A stretch of 64,000 nucleotides of DNA from the NCBI GenBank assembly GCA_947561715.1, contig OX387203.1:14446001-14510000 (forward strand), written 5' to 3'. Source of the DNA: Ascidia mentula (Eukaryota > Chordata > Ascidiacea > Phlebobranchia > Ascidiidae). Positions 34,389 through 47,989 of this stretch are shown one piece after another. The position numbers and the translations under genes were made by a program. The notes below the pieces were generated by a model. That model searched no databases and had not been told where the DNA came from. It was given only the letters and a program-made list of their open reading frames with translations. Every line of letters begins with the position of its first letter. Position 1 is the first letter of the stretch.

Positions 34389-37267
34389 TTAATTGTGCCA
34401 CGAAGAACAGATTACTAAAAAAGTAGTTTGTAAAGCACAATTAAAAATCTTTGGATGAAAGTCAAATACACGAGTACAAACGTACACAGACACAAAGTAA
34501 TGTTGGCAATATTTGTCAAGCACTCGGAAAGATCGAACGTCGCTCATAAACTGTTCAACAGTTGGTCTCAGTCGCATTTTGAGGTAAAGCCAACGAACAT
34601 AGCTTGACACCCTCGTGTAAATCCCAGGTTTGTTTACGTTTCCACAACCGATGCCCCAACTTGTGATACCCCAGATAGTGTGACGTGCCGTTTTGGGGTC
34701 TAAACATGCCAAAGGACCCCCACTGTCACCCCGACACGTGTCAGTACCATCTTTCTGGAATACAAAAGTGGCAACAGTTAAAAAAAATGCGATTTCGAAG
34801 TTAAAAATTTTTTCCTGTACAGTTGCCCAAAGTGTTTACGGTATTTTACACGTGCAAGCCATAATAACCGAAAATGTATGTTTGGTTTAATTGCTGAGCA
34901 AACAAAACGAAAAATACAGAAGTGCTTCAGGCAAAAAAACTACCTGCAAATGCAACAGTTAAAACAGACATCGAACAATCGCAACAACAACAAAAATTAC
35001 AAAACGCTGCATTTTAAACTAAACAGGAAAGCAAGCGGTGTTTGATAGATTAACTTTAAAAGGCAGCATGGGTATTAAAAATTGTTGTTCTCACCGCAGC
35101 GCACATCATGGAGTGCTTCAGGTAGTCAACACCGAGCAGTCGGCTGCAATTCTCGTTGGGAAATGTGCTCACTGGCGCCTGCTGGAGGCAGGGTGGATAA
35201 TCCATGGGGTTAACTGCCGAACAATAAGGGTGCTTTGATGTGATTCTTAAAGGTTGTGGTTGGCAAGACTTTTGTAAGTTTCGTCAACACCGCATCACAG
35301 TGCCGACCGTAGATTGAATGCGCTGTACTATGAAATTGTACCGACAGAATACAGAGGTTAATTCATAACGCGCAGGTGTTAGAGATGCTTCCATATCGGT
35401 TTGTGAAAGGATTTGGGAAAAGGAACTTAAAGTTTTCAAAAACCCTTGTTTAGGTGCAAAATACTGAAGTGAATAACCTTGAATCAGAAGCCAAAACCTA
35501 AATTGTTAAACAGACATTTCAAACAAGACATGTGTTTATCATCAGTGCTGTATTACATGATTATAAGCTGCATCGAATGCATCGTCTATACATTCACAGG
35601 CTGGCAGGCGGATGGAAAGGCATCTTTGAAATGTGTTTGAAAAAAAGTCCAGCATTCCAGTTTTTACCGTTTTATTCAAAAACCCTTATCTAATGACGTA
35701 ACTGTCGATAAACATCTGATAAAGCGACTCATGCACAGAAAAACATAAAAAACTTACAGTGTCTGGGACCATGCGTCCCCCACCCAGATATTCCACATCG
35801 AGATTGTGACGAAAACTGGTTTTGTCCGAGAGGCAAACATGCTGGTCGCACAAATCGACTGCAACCATAGAAATAAGTTTAAAATGAAACACTGATATCT
35901 CCACATGATATTTAATAACTCCTTGCTTCGGGCGTATTACGTTTACGTTGTGTAAAAACCAAGGCAATACATTCTAATTTGGATCAGGTCCCTTGTGAAT
36001 TTATCTTACTTGAATGAAACGCATTGTCTCAATTTAATCAACGCCAAGTCGTTGGTTGGACTCGAATGATACGAGTAGTAAGGATGTCTGTAAACCTCTT
36101 CAATATCTAGGTCACGTGAATCCTCTACGCCCTCTGATTGGCTGAATTGGAGTCCGTCACGGTTGTAGTAATCGCCCACCCGAACGATCGTCTCATTGGT
36201 GAACCTGTAACCATGGAAATGGCTCCCATGGTAAATTGTTTTAACTCTATGGCACTCCATACCAACAATGAAATTTTTTAAGACCTTATTTCGTGATATC
36301 CTTATGTACAAAATGAACTTGATAGCTGAGAGCATTATTGTTCATAGGAGGTCTGTGAAAAACCTTGTCGTAGGAAATCAAACTTAAAATCGACACCAAA
36401 TTCTCACAACGTGCACCGAAATGCAAACTTTTTACGAGCCTGAATCTGTCTGGAACTTTGTGCTAATTTATTCCATCACGAAAGAACTTCGGAAATTACT
36501 CACGATTTCGAACTGGATTCGACACAATGTGTGGCTGTGAGGACGTAACATCTGTTGATGAGAGTTCCTCCGCAAAAGTGAGGGGTGCGCCCTCTTAATG
36601 GATACTTCTTACGTATGGAAACCTGTTAAAATGGTAAAAATACCTCGTACACTTGATGTAAACACGACGATATTAAGCTTATAGTGGTTCTTAACCGATG
36701 AAAAATTTACTAGTAGGGGGAATTATGGGTTTGTGGGTTATTAGTCGGCACCGAAATATACAAAAGTAGTTACAAGAGAAATATTATGATCTGTATTCAC
36801 TGTGTGTCGTGTGGTTTTTGGCAATTTGTCATGCCATGCGGCCGAAAAAGCAAAAAAGGGACAACAGATATAGCGAAAAATCAATCATTAAATTCTACAT
36901 TCAAAAATTTGAATACTGGTGGGAAGTAGGGATTCCGATTAAATTTAAGATAGGAAATGAGATGAAAAATGGTTAAGAACCAGCACTGTTACAGACACAC
37001 GTGCACATGGAAGTAAGCTTTTATGAAAGCCGGCATCTGACTGACAGCGAATATAAGACATGGGTTTAAATTGAGCTCTCCTATAATTGTACGTTTCAAC
37101 ATAACTTTGCAAATCTCCCATAAAATCATTTACCTGCCACGGCTGACTCCCGGGGTTGGCGTTGACCCCTTCCACTATTCTTAATCCGTCTTTGACCTCA
37201 GGACAGAAAGCCGGAACAGGAATGTCGGTGGTGGCTTCACCGCAAGATTCTTCTTGCAGTTTGCTAC
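34389..37267 (-). CDS. Protease P2: trypsin-like serine protease with an extended C-terminus
   Basis: Exons in coding order: 37134-37267, 36504-36622, 36010-36204, 35758-35858, 35095-35213, 34389-34754. The activation site is intact ([14 protein letters not shown]), as are Asp (TNDLALIKL), SGWG, and Ser with Asp189 ([10 protein letters not shown]). The His loop reads LTATHC in place of LTAAHC; His is kept. The stop codon used by P1 and P3 after YCQHY is replaced by a sense codon, so the frame runs 35 residues further, to SSWHN. Of the three copies this one has the best-preserved catalytic and activation residues. The upstream secretory exon was not found. About 250 bp in the intron between exons 2 and 3 is shared with P3 and missing from P1. 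Confidence 0.78.
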
Positions 37268-39580
37268 CTGGGAATATACGAACACAAAGCACTGGCTTTA
37301 AACAACACGATCAGCCTGGATATTGATGAGACGTTTTTTACATCATGTTATTGCTGTGTTTACTTTCAGGGAACTGATGACGCCCACAGGGCGAAACATA
37401 TATTCCTAACAACTGTGTATTGTGTGCATATTGCCTTACGGTTTTTGATACAAGCGTTCAAAACCCTCTCGTAATTTTTAGGTTGTAATATTGTCCAAAA
37501 AAATACTTTTCATGAGTTTTAATCAAAAAGTTGACAACACAAATGACACGTTTGACCGAGTTGTGCATCCCCGTAATAAATTGTGGAAAACTTCGTACAG
37601 CTAACCTAAATCTTGGTCAGTTAATAGCCGAAAATGTTCCGTCCCTTGCGAGTTGTAAACAGCAATGTGGTTGGTTTCTCCAATGGAAGGCAATCTTCTC
37701 GTAATTCTAAACACAGAGAGAAACAACACAATTACATGAAAATCTGTTTGAAATCTCAAACTTTTACCGAACAAGTTAACATTGTTGAATCTTCAGCAAT
37801 TAGTATTAGAAGTATTGAATATAAATTGTCTTTACACATCACAAAGCCAGTTATCTTTTCGTAGGAAGCATTATCCATTCTTTTCTAGTTACAAATGCAT
37901 TACCTTTTCGACTAAAAACAACATTTAAGCATAGTCAATACATATTTATTCTGCACTATATTGTATACAATAACAAACTAACGTAAGCTTACGGTAAGAC
38001 GTAGGTAAGAGCTCCGTTGTAATATATCATGATCGATATGGTGTGAATACGAATAATGATTTGAAACTTAGTCCCTCTGCTTAATCTTGCCCTGCCAAGA
38101 CGACAAAAAACTGCCTTGCACTCCATTCATTTCCAGTTGGTCCATTCTTGATGATTAGCTGTGTGTTACATACAAAGCGAAACCATTACAACCAGCAAGT
38201 TTATTCAATGTTTTACAGCATGATAGTTTGTATTATCATAATCTCCTGATAGCAATATACCCAACAGAAACCCATTCTACTTTAATAAGCTATACTGATG
38301 ATGTTCAGAAGCATAGGCGATACATATACATATGAATATATCAATTGAAAAGCTTGTGAAATAACGACTCCGGATTTATTACAGAACTTGCTACAGTAAG
38401 TTGAAAGTTTGTTCAATTTATTGTAACCTTTTCCACCGACCAATGGCATATTTAAATTAGAATGGCTTGACAGCGCCGTCTAGCGGATGAACCAAAAGAA
38501 GGCACTAAAACATACGAACTTTTAATTCTTGCTGATTCTTTTTGAAAATGGTTTGTTCATACCAAAATATTGTTTTTGTGAAGTACATTGTTAGTTATCT
38601 AACTTAATCTTGCATGCCTCGTGTTGTGACACTGGTGACCTGTAGTAACCCAGATCGACAGTACTATTATGGAGGTGGTTTGAGTTTCTTCTCACTAAAA
38701 GATATGTTTGGGTGATAGTTTGCTTATCAAGCTATGAACGGTCGTTACATCGCTGCTTTTCTATGCCGTGTAAATATGTTTTTTATGTCGTGTTATTTTA
38801 TGAACAATAGTGTATATCGCCACTGAATTGCAACTCACAGCTGGGGTTGAGGCAAGGAAAATGTTTAAACCCCTCCGGACTCGTGCAAGCATAGAAAACT
38901 GTCGGAAATGCGTGCAGAGCATAATGGATTAGCGATCCATCGTCTTAACCACTCAACCACCTCGTCGTCCAAAACCTGCTGTTAAACGAAATATTTATGT
39001 GAGATTTTTTTTGAAAAAAATATTGTCTTGTAAAAACTACTTTTGGTTTAATATTGTCGGATACGATAAATTGCACTTACATAAACTTGATAGATGGTTT
39101 GCCACATCCTTCGATAGTTCAGTTGGTGCGGCGGTAGAGTTTATCACAAATACATCTGAAGTACACAGCATTTTAGGTAAAAGCACTTTGAAAAAGAATG
39201 CATTAAACTAACTGGTTTTACAGGATTTCTTTCTTCCTGAGTATTACAAATGCCTTCACTATCTTTAGTAAATGGAAAGCATGAAAGCTTTTCCATTCAA
39301 GGTTAGCAATTGTTACAGGTGTAAACAAATTTATTGTGCTGTTTTGGTCAACTTTGCCCATCTTAAAAAAAGTACAGTACATAATAAACGCGCTGTGTTC
39401 AGGTCGCAGTACTTTAGACAACTTGGCCATCCTGTCTATGCACTGTACTTTGTTATATTATTTAGAAACGTTCAGAAGTAGTTTTTAGGGCGCAATTACA
39501 AACCTTGTAAACGATGATTTGTTTAAAATTATTTCATCCTGGTCAATTAAATGCCTTGTTGGTTTTGAAACTATAAAACT
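37268..39580. other. Spacer downstream of P2 in cassette order
   Basis: Matches 17.75-19.95 kb and 45.56-47.95 kb. A short + frame around 37,634 is conserved as DNA but its frame breaks between copies. SINE copy 4 lies within. No gene is supported. Confidence 0.5.
38813..38970 (-). repeat. tRNA-Ser-derived SINE, copy 4 (short form)
   Basis: Head and tail as in copy 2, at the matching place in the cassette. Confidence 0.55.
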
Positions 39581-39589
39581 GTCAAAATC

Positions 39590-40830
39590 ACAACAAAAAA
39601 TTCAAAAAAACAACACACAAACCGGCGCAGTCTCAATCAATAATGTTGGTAATATTTACCAAGAATCCGATAAGATCGAACAAAGCTTGACACCCTCATG
39701 TAAATCCCAGGTTTGTTTACGTTTCCACAACCTATGCCCCAACTTGTAATATCCCAGATTGTGTGATGGTTTATGTTAAGTGCCGTCGTTCTGAAAAACA
39801 AGATTGGAAATTGTTTGTGGAAATATTTTCAGATAAACAAGAACGACTCGATTTTACCATACAGTAGCTAACAGTGGAAAAAGAAAATTTCCACTCTTAC
39901 TGCAGTAAACATTGTCAGATTCAAACAGCCAAGTAGGCGACTGCAATTCTCATGGACGAATATGCTCACTGGCGCCACTGGTGGCCATTTGTTGGAAAAT
40001 AGTGATTAGTTCATTTTTGTAAAAATTAAATGCGATTTTCGCTTTCATTACTGTTGTCATGGATGTCACTTGTATCTTGTGCAGTGTTAATACATAAAGA
40101 TAAAAGAAATAGGGTAAGTTTGTACAGCGCCGAAAAGTTTTCAAGTAACATGTGCTTTGTACAATTTCACCTTTTAGCATTACCCCAATGAACCATTATA
40201 TCCAGAAACATAGAAAACTACCTGCATCCCACATTCCCCAACCAGATATTCCATACTCATATTGTGACGAAAACTGGTTTTGTCCAAGAGGCAAACATGC
40301 TGACTGCATAAATCGACTGCAAACATAGAAATAGGTTAGTAATGGGACAGAAAAGTACATGGATTACATTTGAATAAAATTGTGATTGTTCACAAAAATC
40401 CAAGTTGACATACTGCTTACATGGGAGAATTCGGAAAAAGTGAGATCTTGTGTAGAACGACATTGTCCCCGTGGACTTTCCACTTGAATGATTTGCAATA
40501 GTATATAGTTGGGAATGATCACATAGTGAGGTCTTCCTCTTCAATAATTATGTCATGTGAATCCTTTGATTTGTAGTAACCTGTAACCACCCACCCCAGG
40601 CCCCGATCGCTGTCACCATGGAAACAGCTCAATAATACTATTTGTTGTTTCAAAAGATAATCAAAAAAACATCAGCGAATCAATGCTCTTTATGAAACAG
40701 ATTGCACACAAGAAACACTTACATTTGAGCTGAATTTAACACAATGTGAAGCTGTAAGAAGGTAATGTCAAGTGTGGGGTTTACAGCATCTTAATGGATG
40801 TCTCCAATGTATGGAAACCTGTTGAATTGA
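39590..40830 (-). pseudogene. Older diverged protease relic PF1
   Basis: Scattered matches in exon order to the trypsin-like gene: [20 protein letters not shown] (about 39,660-39,770), [16 protein letters not shown] (about 39,915-39,980), [17 protein letters not shown] then ISGWGM (about 40,230-40,320), and weak remains of exons 3 and 2 (about 40,520-40,820). The GDSGGP block and a usable His exon were not found, and a Cys of the GWG region is Tyr. It is clearly more diverged than P1-P3 are from one another, so it is an earlier duplicate that died. Confidence 0.65.
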
Positions 40831-41395
40831 AATCATAAAAGTAAATTAGTTATCTTGATGATATGTGAATATCACATGTCTTGCACACTTGCACAGAATG
40901 TCACCATTAGTTAACTTAAAAGTGTTTCTTCGGTTTGACGTTGTAACACTTAAATCATTTTAACCTGTTGTCATTTTTGACAAACAAGTTGCAGATTTTA
41001 ACAACTTTTTGTTGGTTTTTAAACTGGGTTAAAATATAATCAATCATATTATTCATCAATACTTCATTATTTTGTAACAATTAAATAATAATGACTTATA
41101 TCAATGGTGGGGAAGGTCAACTATAAAAACATAACCTTGTCTCAGACAATTTATAAAATTTTATTTATGCAAAACTTATTGTGTTAATTAAAAGCAATAC
41201 TGCTTACCGTATGTTTGTCATCTTTCATTGTAATTTTCTGTTATGAGTAAGATTGCATTCTATCGGAGTGTGTTTAACTTCTAATATTACAATTAGTGTG
41301 TTTTTTACCCAGGATGTCCTTGCAGAGAAGTATTGGTGTTTACAACAACTCAATTATTTCCAGTCGTTATTTTCCAATTCCCAGGTTGACATCGC

Positions 41396-41488
41396 TATGA
41401 CTCTGCAAAAGCATCACAGATATTTAATGACTCTGCAAAAACATCACAGATATTTAATGACTCTGCAAAAACATCACAGGTATTTATA
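41396..41488. repeat. Minisatellite, 30-bp unit, 3 copies
   Basis: Three tandem copies of the unit seen twice at 20,429-20,490. On the + strand each reads MTLQKHHRYL, but that frame has no other support. Confidence 0.8.
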
Positions 41489-42021
41489 GGTTTCCAATCA
41501 AAAACGTTTATGTTTGTAAAAGAGTTTTAGATAAAGACATTTTTCTTGATGGTTCTTTTGTCAATAAATTCGAGAAACAACAACTACAGTCAGACCTTTT
41601 TAATCTAAACTGCTTCGTTTCATCTAATATGTTCTAGTCTGCATAAAGAGCCATCCAGCACATACTTTTATTAAATTCCACTTAACATTCTACTTGAATA
41701 AGATATACTTATGATGTTTAGAAGCATAGGCGATATATATATTTTTGAAATATATCAATTGAAAAGCTTGTGAAATAACGACTCCGGATTTATTACAGAA
41801 CTTGCTACAGTAAGTTGAAAGTTCGTTCAATTTATTGTAACCTTTCCCATCGATCAATGGCGTATTTAAATTAGAATGGCTTTGCGGCGCCGTCTAGCGG
41901 ATGAACCAAAAGAAGGCACTAAAACAAGCGAACTCTTAATTCTTGCTGTTTCTTTTTGAAAATGGTTTGTTGTATAGTCAGATAACTAACGTGATTAATT
42001 TACAAAACTATTGAACAATAG

Positions 42022-42181
42022 CGTATACCGCCACTGAACCGCAACTCACAGCTAGGTTTGAGGCAAGGAAAATGTTTAAACCCCTCCGGACTCGTGCAAG
42101 CAAAGAAAACTTTCGGAAATGCGTGCAGAGCATAATGGATTAGCGATCCATCGTCTTAACCACTCGGCCACCTCGTCGTCC
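42022..42181 (-). repeat. tRNA-Ser-derived SINE, copy 5 (short form)
   Basis: Head GACGAGGTGGCCGAGTGG with loop CGCTAAT, then the common tail. Lies between the truncated spacer at 41.7-42.0 kb and the Tc1-like relic before P3. Confidence 0.55.
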
Positions 42182-42352
42182 AAAACCTGTTGTTAAATGA
42201 AAGATTTATGTGGGATTTGTTTGGAAAAAATATTGTCTTGTAAAAACTACTTAAGTTCGGTTTAATATTGTCAATTGCACTTACATAAACTTGATATTTA
42301 ACTGGTTTGCCACATCTTTCGATAGTTCAGTTGGTGCGGCGGTAGAGTTTAT

Positions 42353-42816
42353 TTGCTTGGCCATATGTTCACTCTACTGTGGTTCGTCTCCATTATTTCC
42401 TACCTATTTTGGTCCCTAACGAATCGACGTCAAATGCAAAGAACCACAAAGTGGAAGATTTCCTGGTTAGTTAACCGACAAGACCATATCGCAAGCTGCA
42501 CTTCGGAATGGGACGATCACGCCTTGTCACACAAGAGCATAAAGCGTTGTCTGTTTACGGTTATATACATCCCCTACGTATATGTGAAGGTCATCTTGCA
42601 AGTCGTGCGCTAGCTCACCAGTTTGACAACATTACGCGCGTCGGTTTCAACAAAAACTCTCCACATTTATTCAGAAAACAGCTGCCGGACAAGGAACATT
42701 ATAACGAAACGACGCTAGTTAGTGCACACCGGTTTAGTTGTGTCAATGCAGACAAGAAGATCCTGTTGATCCAATCTTCAACCACAAAGCTTAACCATTT
42801 TGTTAATAAGTTCTGA
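42353..42816 (+). pseudogene. Tc1/mariner-like transposase relic, copy 3
   Basis: Same relic as 14,412-14,790; frames contain TTKWKISWLVNRQDHI and RVGFNKNSPHLFRKQL. Frame positions differ from the other copies, as expected for decay. Confidence 0.35.
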
Positions 42817-42857
42817 ACTTTAATTAAATTCACGATTTCAAACGCACACAGACACAA

Positions 42858-45560
42858 TCAGTAATGTTGGCAACATTTGTCAAGCACTCGGAAAGATCGA
42901 ACGTCGCTCATAAACTGTTCATCAGTTGGTCTCAGTCGCATTTTGAGGTAAAGCCAACGAACATAGTTTGACACCCTCGTGTAAATCCCAGGTTTGTTTA
43001 CGTTTCCACAACCGATGCCCCAACTTGTGACACCCCAGATAGTGTGCCGTGCCGTGTTGGGGTCTAAACATGCCAAAGCACCCCCACTGTCACCCCGACA
43101 CGTGTCAGTGCCATCTTTCTGGAATACAAAAGTGCCAACAGTTAAAAAAAATGCTATTTCTAAGTTAGAAATTTTTTTCTGTACAGTTGCGTAAAGTGTT
43201 TATATTACACGTGCGCGAGCCACAATAACCTAAAATGTACGTTTGGTTCAATTGCTGAACAAACAAAACAAAAAATACACAAGTGCCTCTGGCAAAAAAA
43301 CTACCTGCAAATGCAAAGGTTAAAACAGACATCGAACAATCGCAACAACAAACAAATTACAAAACGTTGCATTCTAAACTAAACAGGAAAGCAAGAGGTG
43401 TTTGATAGCTTAACTTTAAAAGGCAGCATGGGTATTGAAAATTGTTGTTCTCACCGCAGCGCACATCATGGAGTGCTTAAGGTAGTCAACACCGAGCAGT
43501 CGGCTGCAATTCTCGTTGGGAAATATGCTCACTGGCGCCTGCTGGAGGCAGGGTGGATAATCCATGGGGTTAACTGCCGAACAACAAGCATGTTGTGATG
43601 TGATTCTTAAAGGTTGTGGTTGGCAAGAGCTTTTGCAAGTTTCGTCAACACTGCATCACAGTGTTCGTTGTTGTAACTGACAAATGTTATATATGCCGAC
43701 CGTAGATTGAATGCGCTGTACTATGAAATTGTACCGACAGAATACAGAGGTTAATTCATAACGCGCAGGTGTTAGAGATGCTTCCATATCGGTTTGTGGA
43801 AAGATTTGGGAAAAGAAACTTGAAGTTTTCAAAAACCCTTGTCTATGTGCAAAATACTGAAGTGAATAACCTTGAATTAGAAGCCAAAACCTAAATTGTT
43901 AAACAGACATTTCAAACACGACATGTGTTTATCATCAGTGCTGTATTACATGATAATAAGCTGCATCGAATGCATCGCCTATACATTCACAGGCTGGCAG
44001 GCGGATGGAAAGGCAATTTTGAAACGTGTTTGAAAATAGTCCGGCATTCCAGTTTTTACTATTTTATTCAAAAACCCTTATCTAATAACGTAACTGTCGA
44101 CAAGCATCTGTTAAAGCGACTCATGCACAGAAAAGCATAAAAAACTTACAGTGTCTGGGACCATGCGCCCCCCACTCCGATATTCCACATCGAGATTGTG
44201 ACGAAAACTGGTTTTGCCCGAGAGGCAAACATGCTGGTCGCACAAATCGACTGCAACCATAGAAATAAGTTTAAAATGAAACAATGATATCTTCGCATGA
44301 TATTTAATAACTCCTTGCTTCGGGCGTATTACGTTTACGTTGTGTAAAAACCAAGGCAATGCATTCTAATTTGGAATGTACCAGGGCCCTTGTGAATTTA
44401 TCTTACTTGAATGAAACGCATTGTCTCAATTTAATCAACGCCAAGTCGTTGGTTGGACTCGAATGATACGAGTAGTAAGGATGTCTGTAAACCTCTTCAA
44501 TATCTAGGTCACGTGAATCCTCTACGCCCTCTGATTGGCTGAATTGGAGTCCGTCACGGTTGTAGTATTCGCCCAACCGAACGATCGTCTCATTGGTGAA
44601 CCTGTAACCATGGAAATGGTTTCCATGGTAATTTGTTTTAACTCTATGGCACTCCATACCAACAACGAAATTTTTTAAGACCTTATTTGGAAGCATTATT
44701 GTTTATAGGAGGTCTGTGGAACCCAAGTGGAAAACCTTGTCGTAGGAAATCAAACTTAAAATCGACACCAAATTCTCACAACGCGCACCGAAATGCAAAC
44801 TTTTTACGAGCCTGAATCTGTCTGGAACTTTGTGCTAATTTATTCCATCACGAAAGAACTTCGGAAATTACTCACGATTTCGAACTGGATTCGACACAAT
44901 GTGCGGCTGTGAGGACGTAACATCTGTTGATGAGAGTTCCTCCGCAAGAGTGGGGGGTGCGGCCTCTTAATGGATACTTCTTACGTATGGAAACCTGTTA
45001 GAATGATAAAAATACCTCGTACGCTTGATGTAAACATGAAGATATTAAGCATATAGTGGTTCTTAACCGGTGAAAAATTTACTAGTAGGGAGGATTTACG
45101 GGTTTGTATGTGGGTGATTAGTCGGCACCGAAATATACAAAAGTAGTTACAAGAGAAATATTATCATTTGTATTCACTGTGTGTCGTGTGGTTTTTGGCA
45201 ATTTGTCATTCCATGCGGCCGAAAAAGTAAAAAAAGGATAACAGATATAGAGAAAAAGCAATCATTAAATACCAGCACTGTTACAGACACACGTGCACAT
45301 GGAAGTAAGCTTTTATGAAAGCCGGCATCTGACTGACAGCGAATATGAGACATGGGTTTTGAAATGAGCTCTCCTATAATTGTACGTTTTAACATAACTT
45401 TGCAAATCTCCCAAAAAATCATTTACCTGCCACGGCTGACTCCCGGGGTTAGCGTTGACCCCTTCCACTATTCTCTACCCGTCTTTGACCTCAGGACAGA
45501 AAGCCGGAACAGGAATGTCGGTGGTGGCTTCACCGCAAGATTCTTCTTGCAGTTTGCTAC
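42858..45560 (-). pseudogene. Protease P3: trypsin-like pseudogene
   Basis: Exons in coding order: 45427-45560, 44876-44994, 44407-44601, 44150-44250, 43455-43573, 42858-43118. His (LTAAHC) and Asp (TNDLALIKL) are intact. The Leu before the activation Arg is a TAG codon (45,475-45,477), the conserved GWG is EWG (GISEWGAHG), and the Ser motif is GDSGGA in place of GDSGGP. The stop codon is at the same place as in P1. With a stop two codons before the protease domain, no active enzyme is expected unless translation re-initiates. Confidence 0.75.
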
Positions 45561-47980
45561 CTGGGAATATACGAACACAAAGCACTGGCTTTAAACAACA
45601 CGATCAGCCTGGATGTTGATGAGACGTTTTTTACATCATATTATTGCTGTGTTTACTTTGAAGGACCTGATGACGCCCACAGGTCGAAACATATATTCCT
45701 AACAACTGTGTATTGTGCGGATATTGCCTTACGGTTTTTTAGCATTTGAAATCATATGGGGATATACGACGTACACTCTACATAAATAAAAATGTTTCAT
45801 GGCATAGTGATACAAGCGTTCAAATCCCTCTCGTAATTTTTTGGTTGTAATATTGTCCAAAAAATACTTTTTATCAGTTTTGATCATAAAGTTGACAACA
45901 CAAATGACACGCTTGACCGACTTGTGCATCCCCGTAATAAATTGTGAAAAACTTCGTACAACTAACCTAAATCTTGGTCAGTTAAAAGCCAAAAATGTTC
46001 CGTCCTTTGCGAATTGTAAACAGCAATGTGGTTGGTTTCTCCAATGGAAGGCAATCTTCTCGTAATTCTAAACAGCAGAGAGCAACTACATGAAAATCTT
46101 TTAAAATCTCAAACTTTTTCCGAAAAGAGTTAACATTGTTGAATATTCAGCAATTATAGTATTAGAAGTATTGAAAATAAATTGTCTTTACATATCACAA
46201 AGCCAGTTATCTTTTGGTAGAAAGCATTATCCATTCTTTTCTAGTTATAAAATGCATTACTTTTTCGACCCAACATTTAAGCATAAGCAATACATATATA
46301 TTTTGCACTATATTGTATACAATAACAAACTAACGTAAGCTTACGGTAAGACGTAGGTAAGAGCTCCGCTGTAATATATCGTGATCGATATGGTGTGAAT
46401 ACGAATAATGATTTGAAACTTAGTCCCTCTGCTTAATCTTGCCCTGCCCAGACGACAAAAGGGCCTTGCACTCCATTCATTTCCAGTTGGTCCGTTCTTG
46501 ATGATTAGCTGTGTGTTACATACAAAGCAAAACCATTACAACCAGCAAGTTTATTCAATTCAATGTTTTACAGTATGATAGTTTGTATAATTAAAATCTC
46601 CTGATAGCAATATACCCAACAGAAACACATTCTACTTGAATAAGCTATACTTATGATGTTTAGAAGCATAGGCGATACATATACATATGAATATATCAAT
46701 TAAAAAGCTTGTGAAATACCGACTCCGGATTTATTACAGAACTTGCTACAGTAAGTTGAAAGTTCGTTCAATTTATTGTAACCTTTTCCACCGACCAATG
46801 GCATATTTAAATTAGAATGGCTTGGCGGCGCCGTCTAGCGGATGAACCAAAAGAAGGCACTAAAACATACGAACTTTTAATTCTTGCTGATTCTTTTTGA
46901 AAAAGGTTTGTTCATGCCAAAATAATGTTTTTGTGAAGTACATTGTTAGTTATCTAATTTAATCTTACATGCCTCGTGTTCTTACACTAGTGACCTGTAG
47001 TAACCCAGACGGACTGTACTGTTATGGAGGTGGTTTCAGTTTCTTCCTACTAAAAGATATGTTTGGGTGATAGTTTGCTTATCCAGCTATTAACGGTCGT
47101 TATATCGCTGCTTTTCTATGCCGTGTAAATATGTTTTCTATGTCGCTTGATTAATTTACTAGTGTAATAACACGAGGCATGCAAGATTAAGTCAACTAAC
47201 TAACGTGATTAATTTACAAAACTATTGAACAATAGCGTATACCGCCAGTGAACCGCAACTCACAGCTAGGTTTGAGGCAAGGAAAATGTTTAAACCCCTC
47301 CGGACTCGTGCAATCAAAGAAAACTTTCGGAAATGCGTGCAGAGCATAATGGATTAGCGATCCATCGCCTTAACCACTCGGCCACCTCATCGTCCAAAAC
47401 CTGTTGTTAAAGGAAATATTTACGTGAGATTTGTTTGAAAAAAATATTGTCTTGTAAAAACTACTTTAGTTTGGTTTAATATTGTCAGATACGATAAATT
47501 GCACTTACATAAACTTGTCAGATGGTTTGCCACATCCTTCGATAGTTCAGTTGGTGCGGTGGTAGAGTTTATCACAAATACATCTGAAGAACATAGCATT
47601 TTAGGTAAGAGTACATTTGAAAAAGAATGCATTAAACTAACTGGTTTTACAGGATTTCTCTCTTCCTGAGTATTACAAATGCCTTCACTATATTTAGTAA
47701 ATGGAAAGCATGAAAGCTTTTCCATTCAAGGTTAGCAACTGTTACAGGCGTGAACAAATTTATTGTGCTGTTTTGGTAAACTTTCCCCATCTTAAAAAAA
47801 GTACAGTACATAATAAACGCGCTGTGTTCAGGTCGCAGTACTTTAGACAACTCGGCCATCCTGTCTAAGCACTGTACTTTGTTATATTATTTAGAAATGT
47901 TCAGAAGTAGTTTTTAAGGTGCAATTACAAACCTTGTAAACGATGATTTGTTAAAAATTATTTCATCCTGGTCAATTAAA
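45561..47980. other. Spacer downstream of P3 in cassette order
   Basis: Third copy of the 17.75-19.95 kb spacer. Contains SINE copy 6 (47,238-47,396, short form, same head and tail). At about 47,155-47,190 a short stretch is the reverse complement of text near 46,965-46,985, a small local inversion. No gene is supported. Confidence 0.5.
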
Positions 47981-47989
47981 TGCCTTAGA

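Noticed and set aside
37634-37864. + frame MFRPLRVVNSNVVGF, and a minus-strand Cys-containing frame over the same bases
   Set aside because: Single-base indels between the three cassette copies change both frames; it was considered as the missing first exon of the protease but lacks support.
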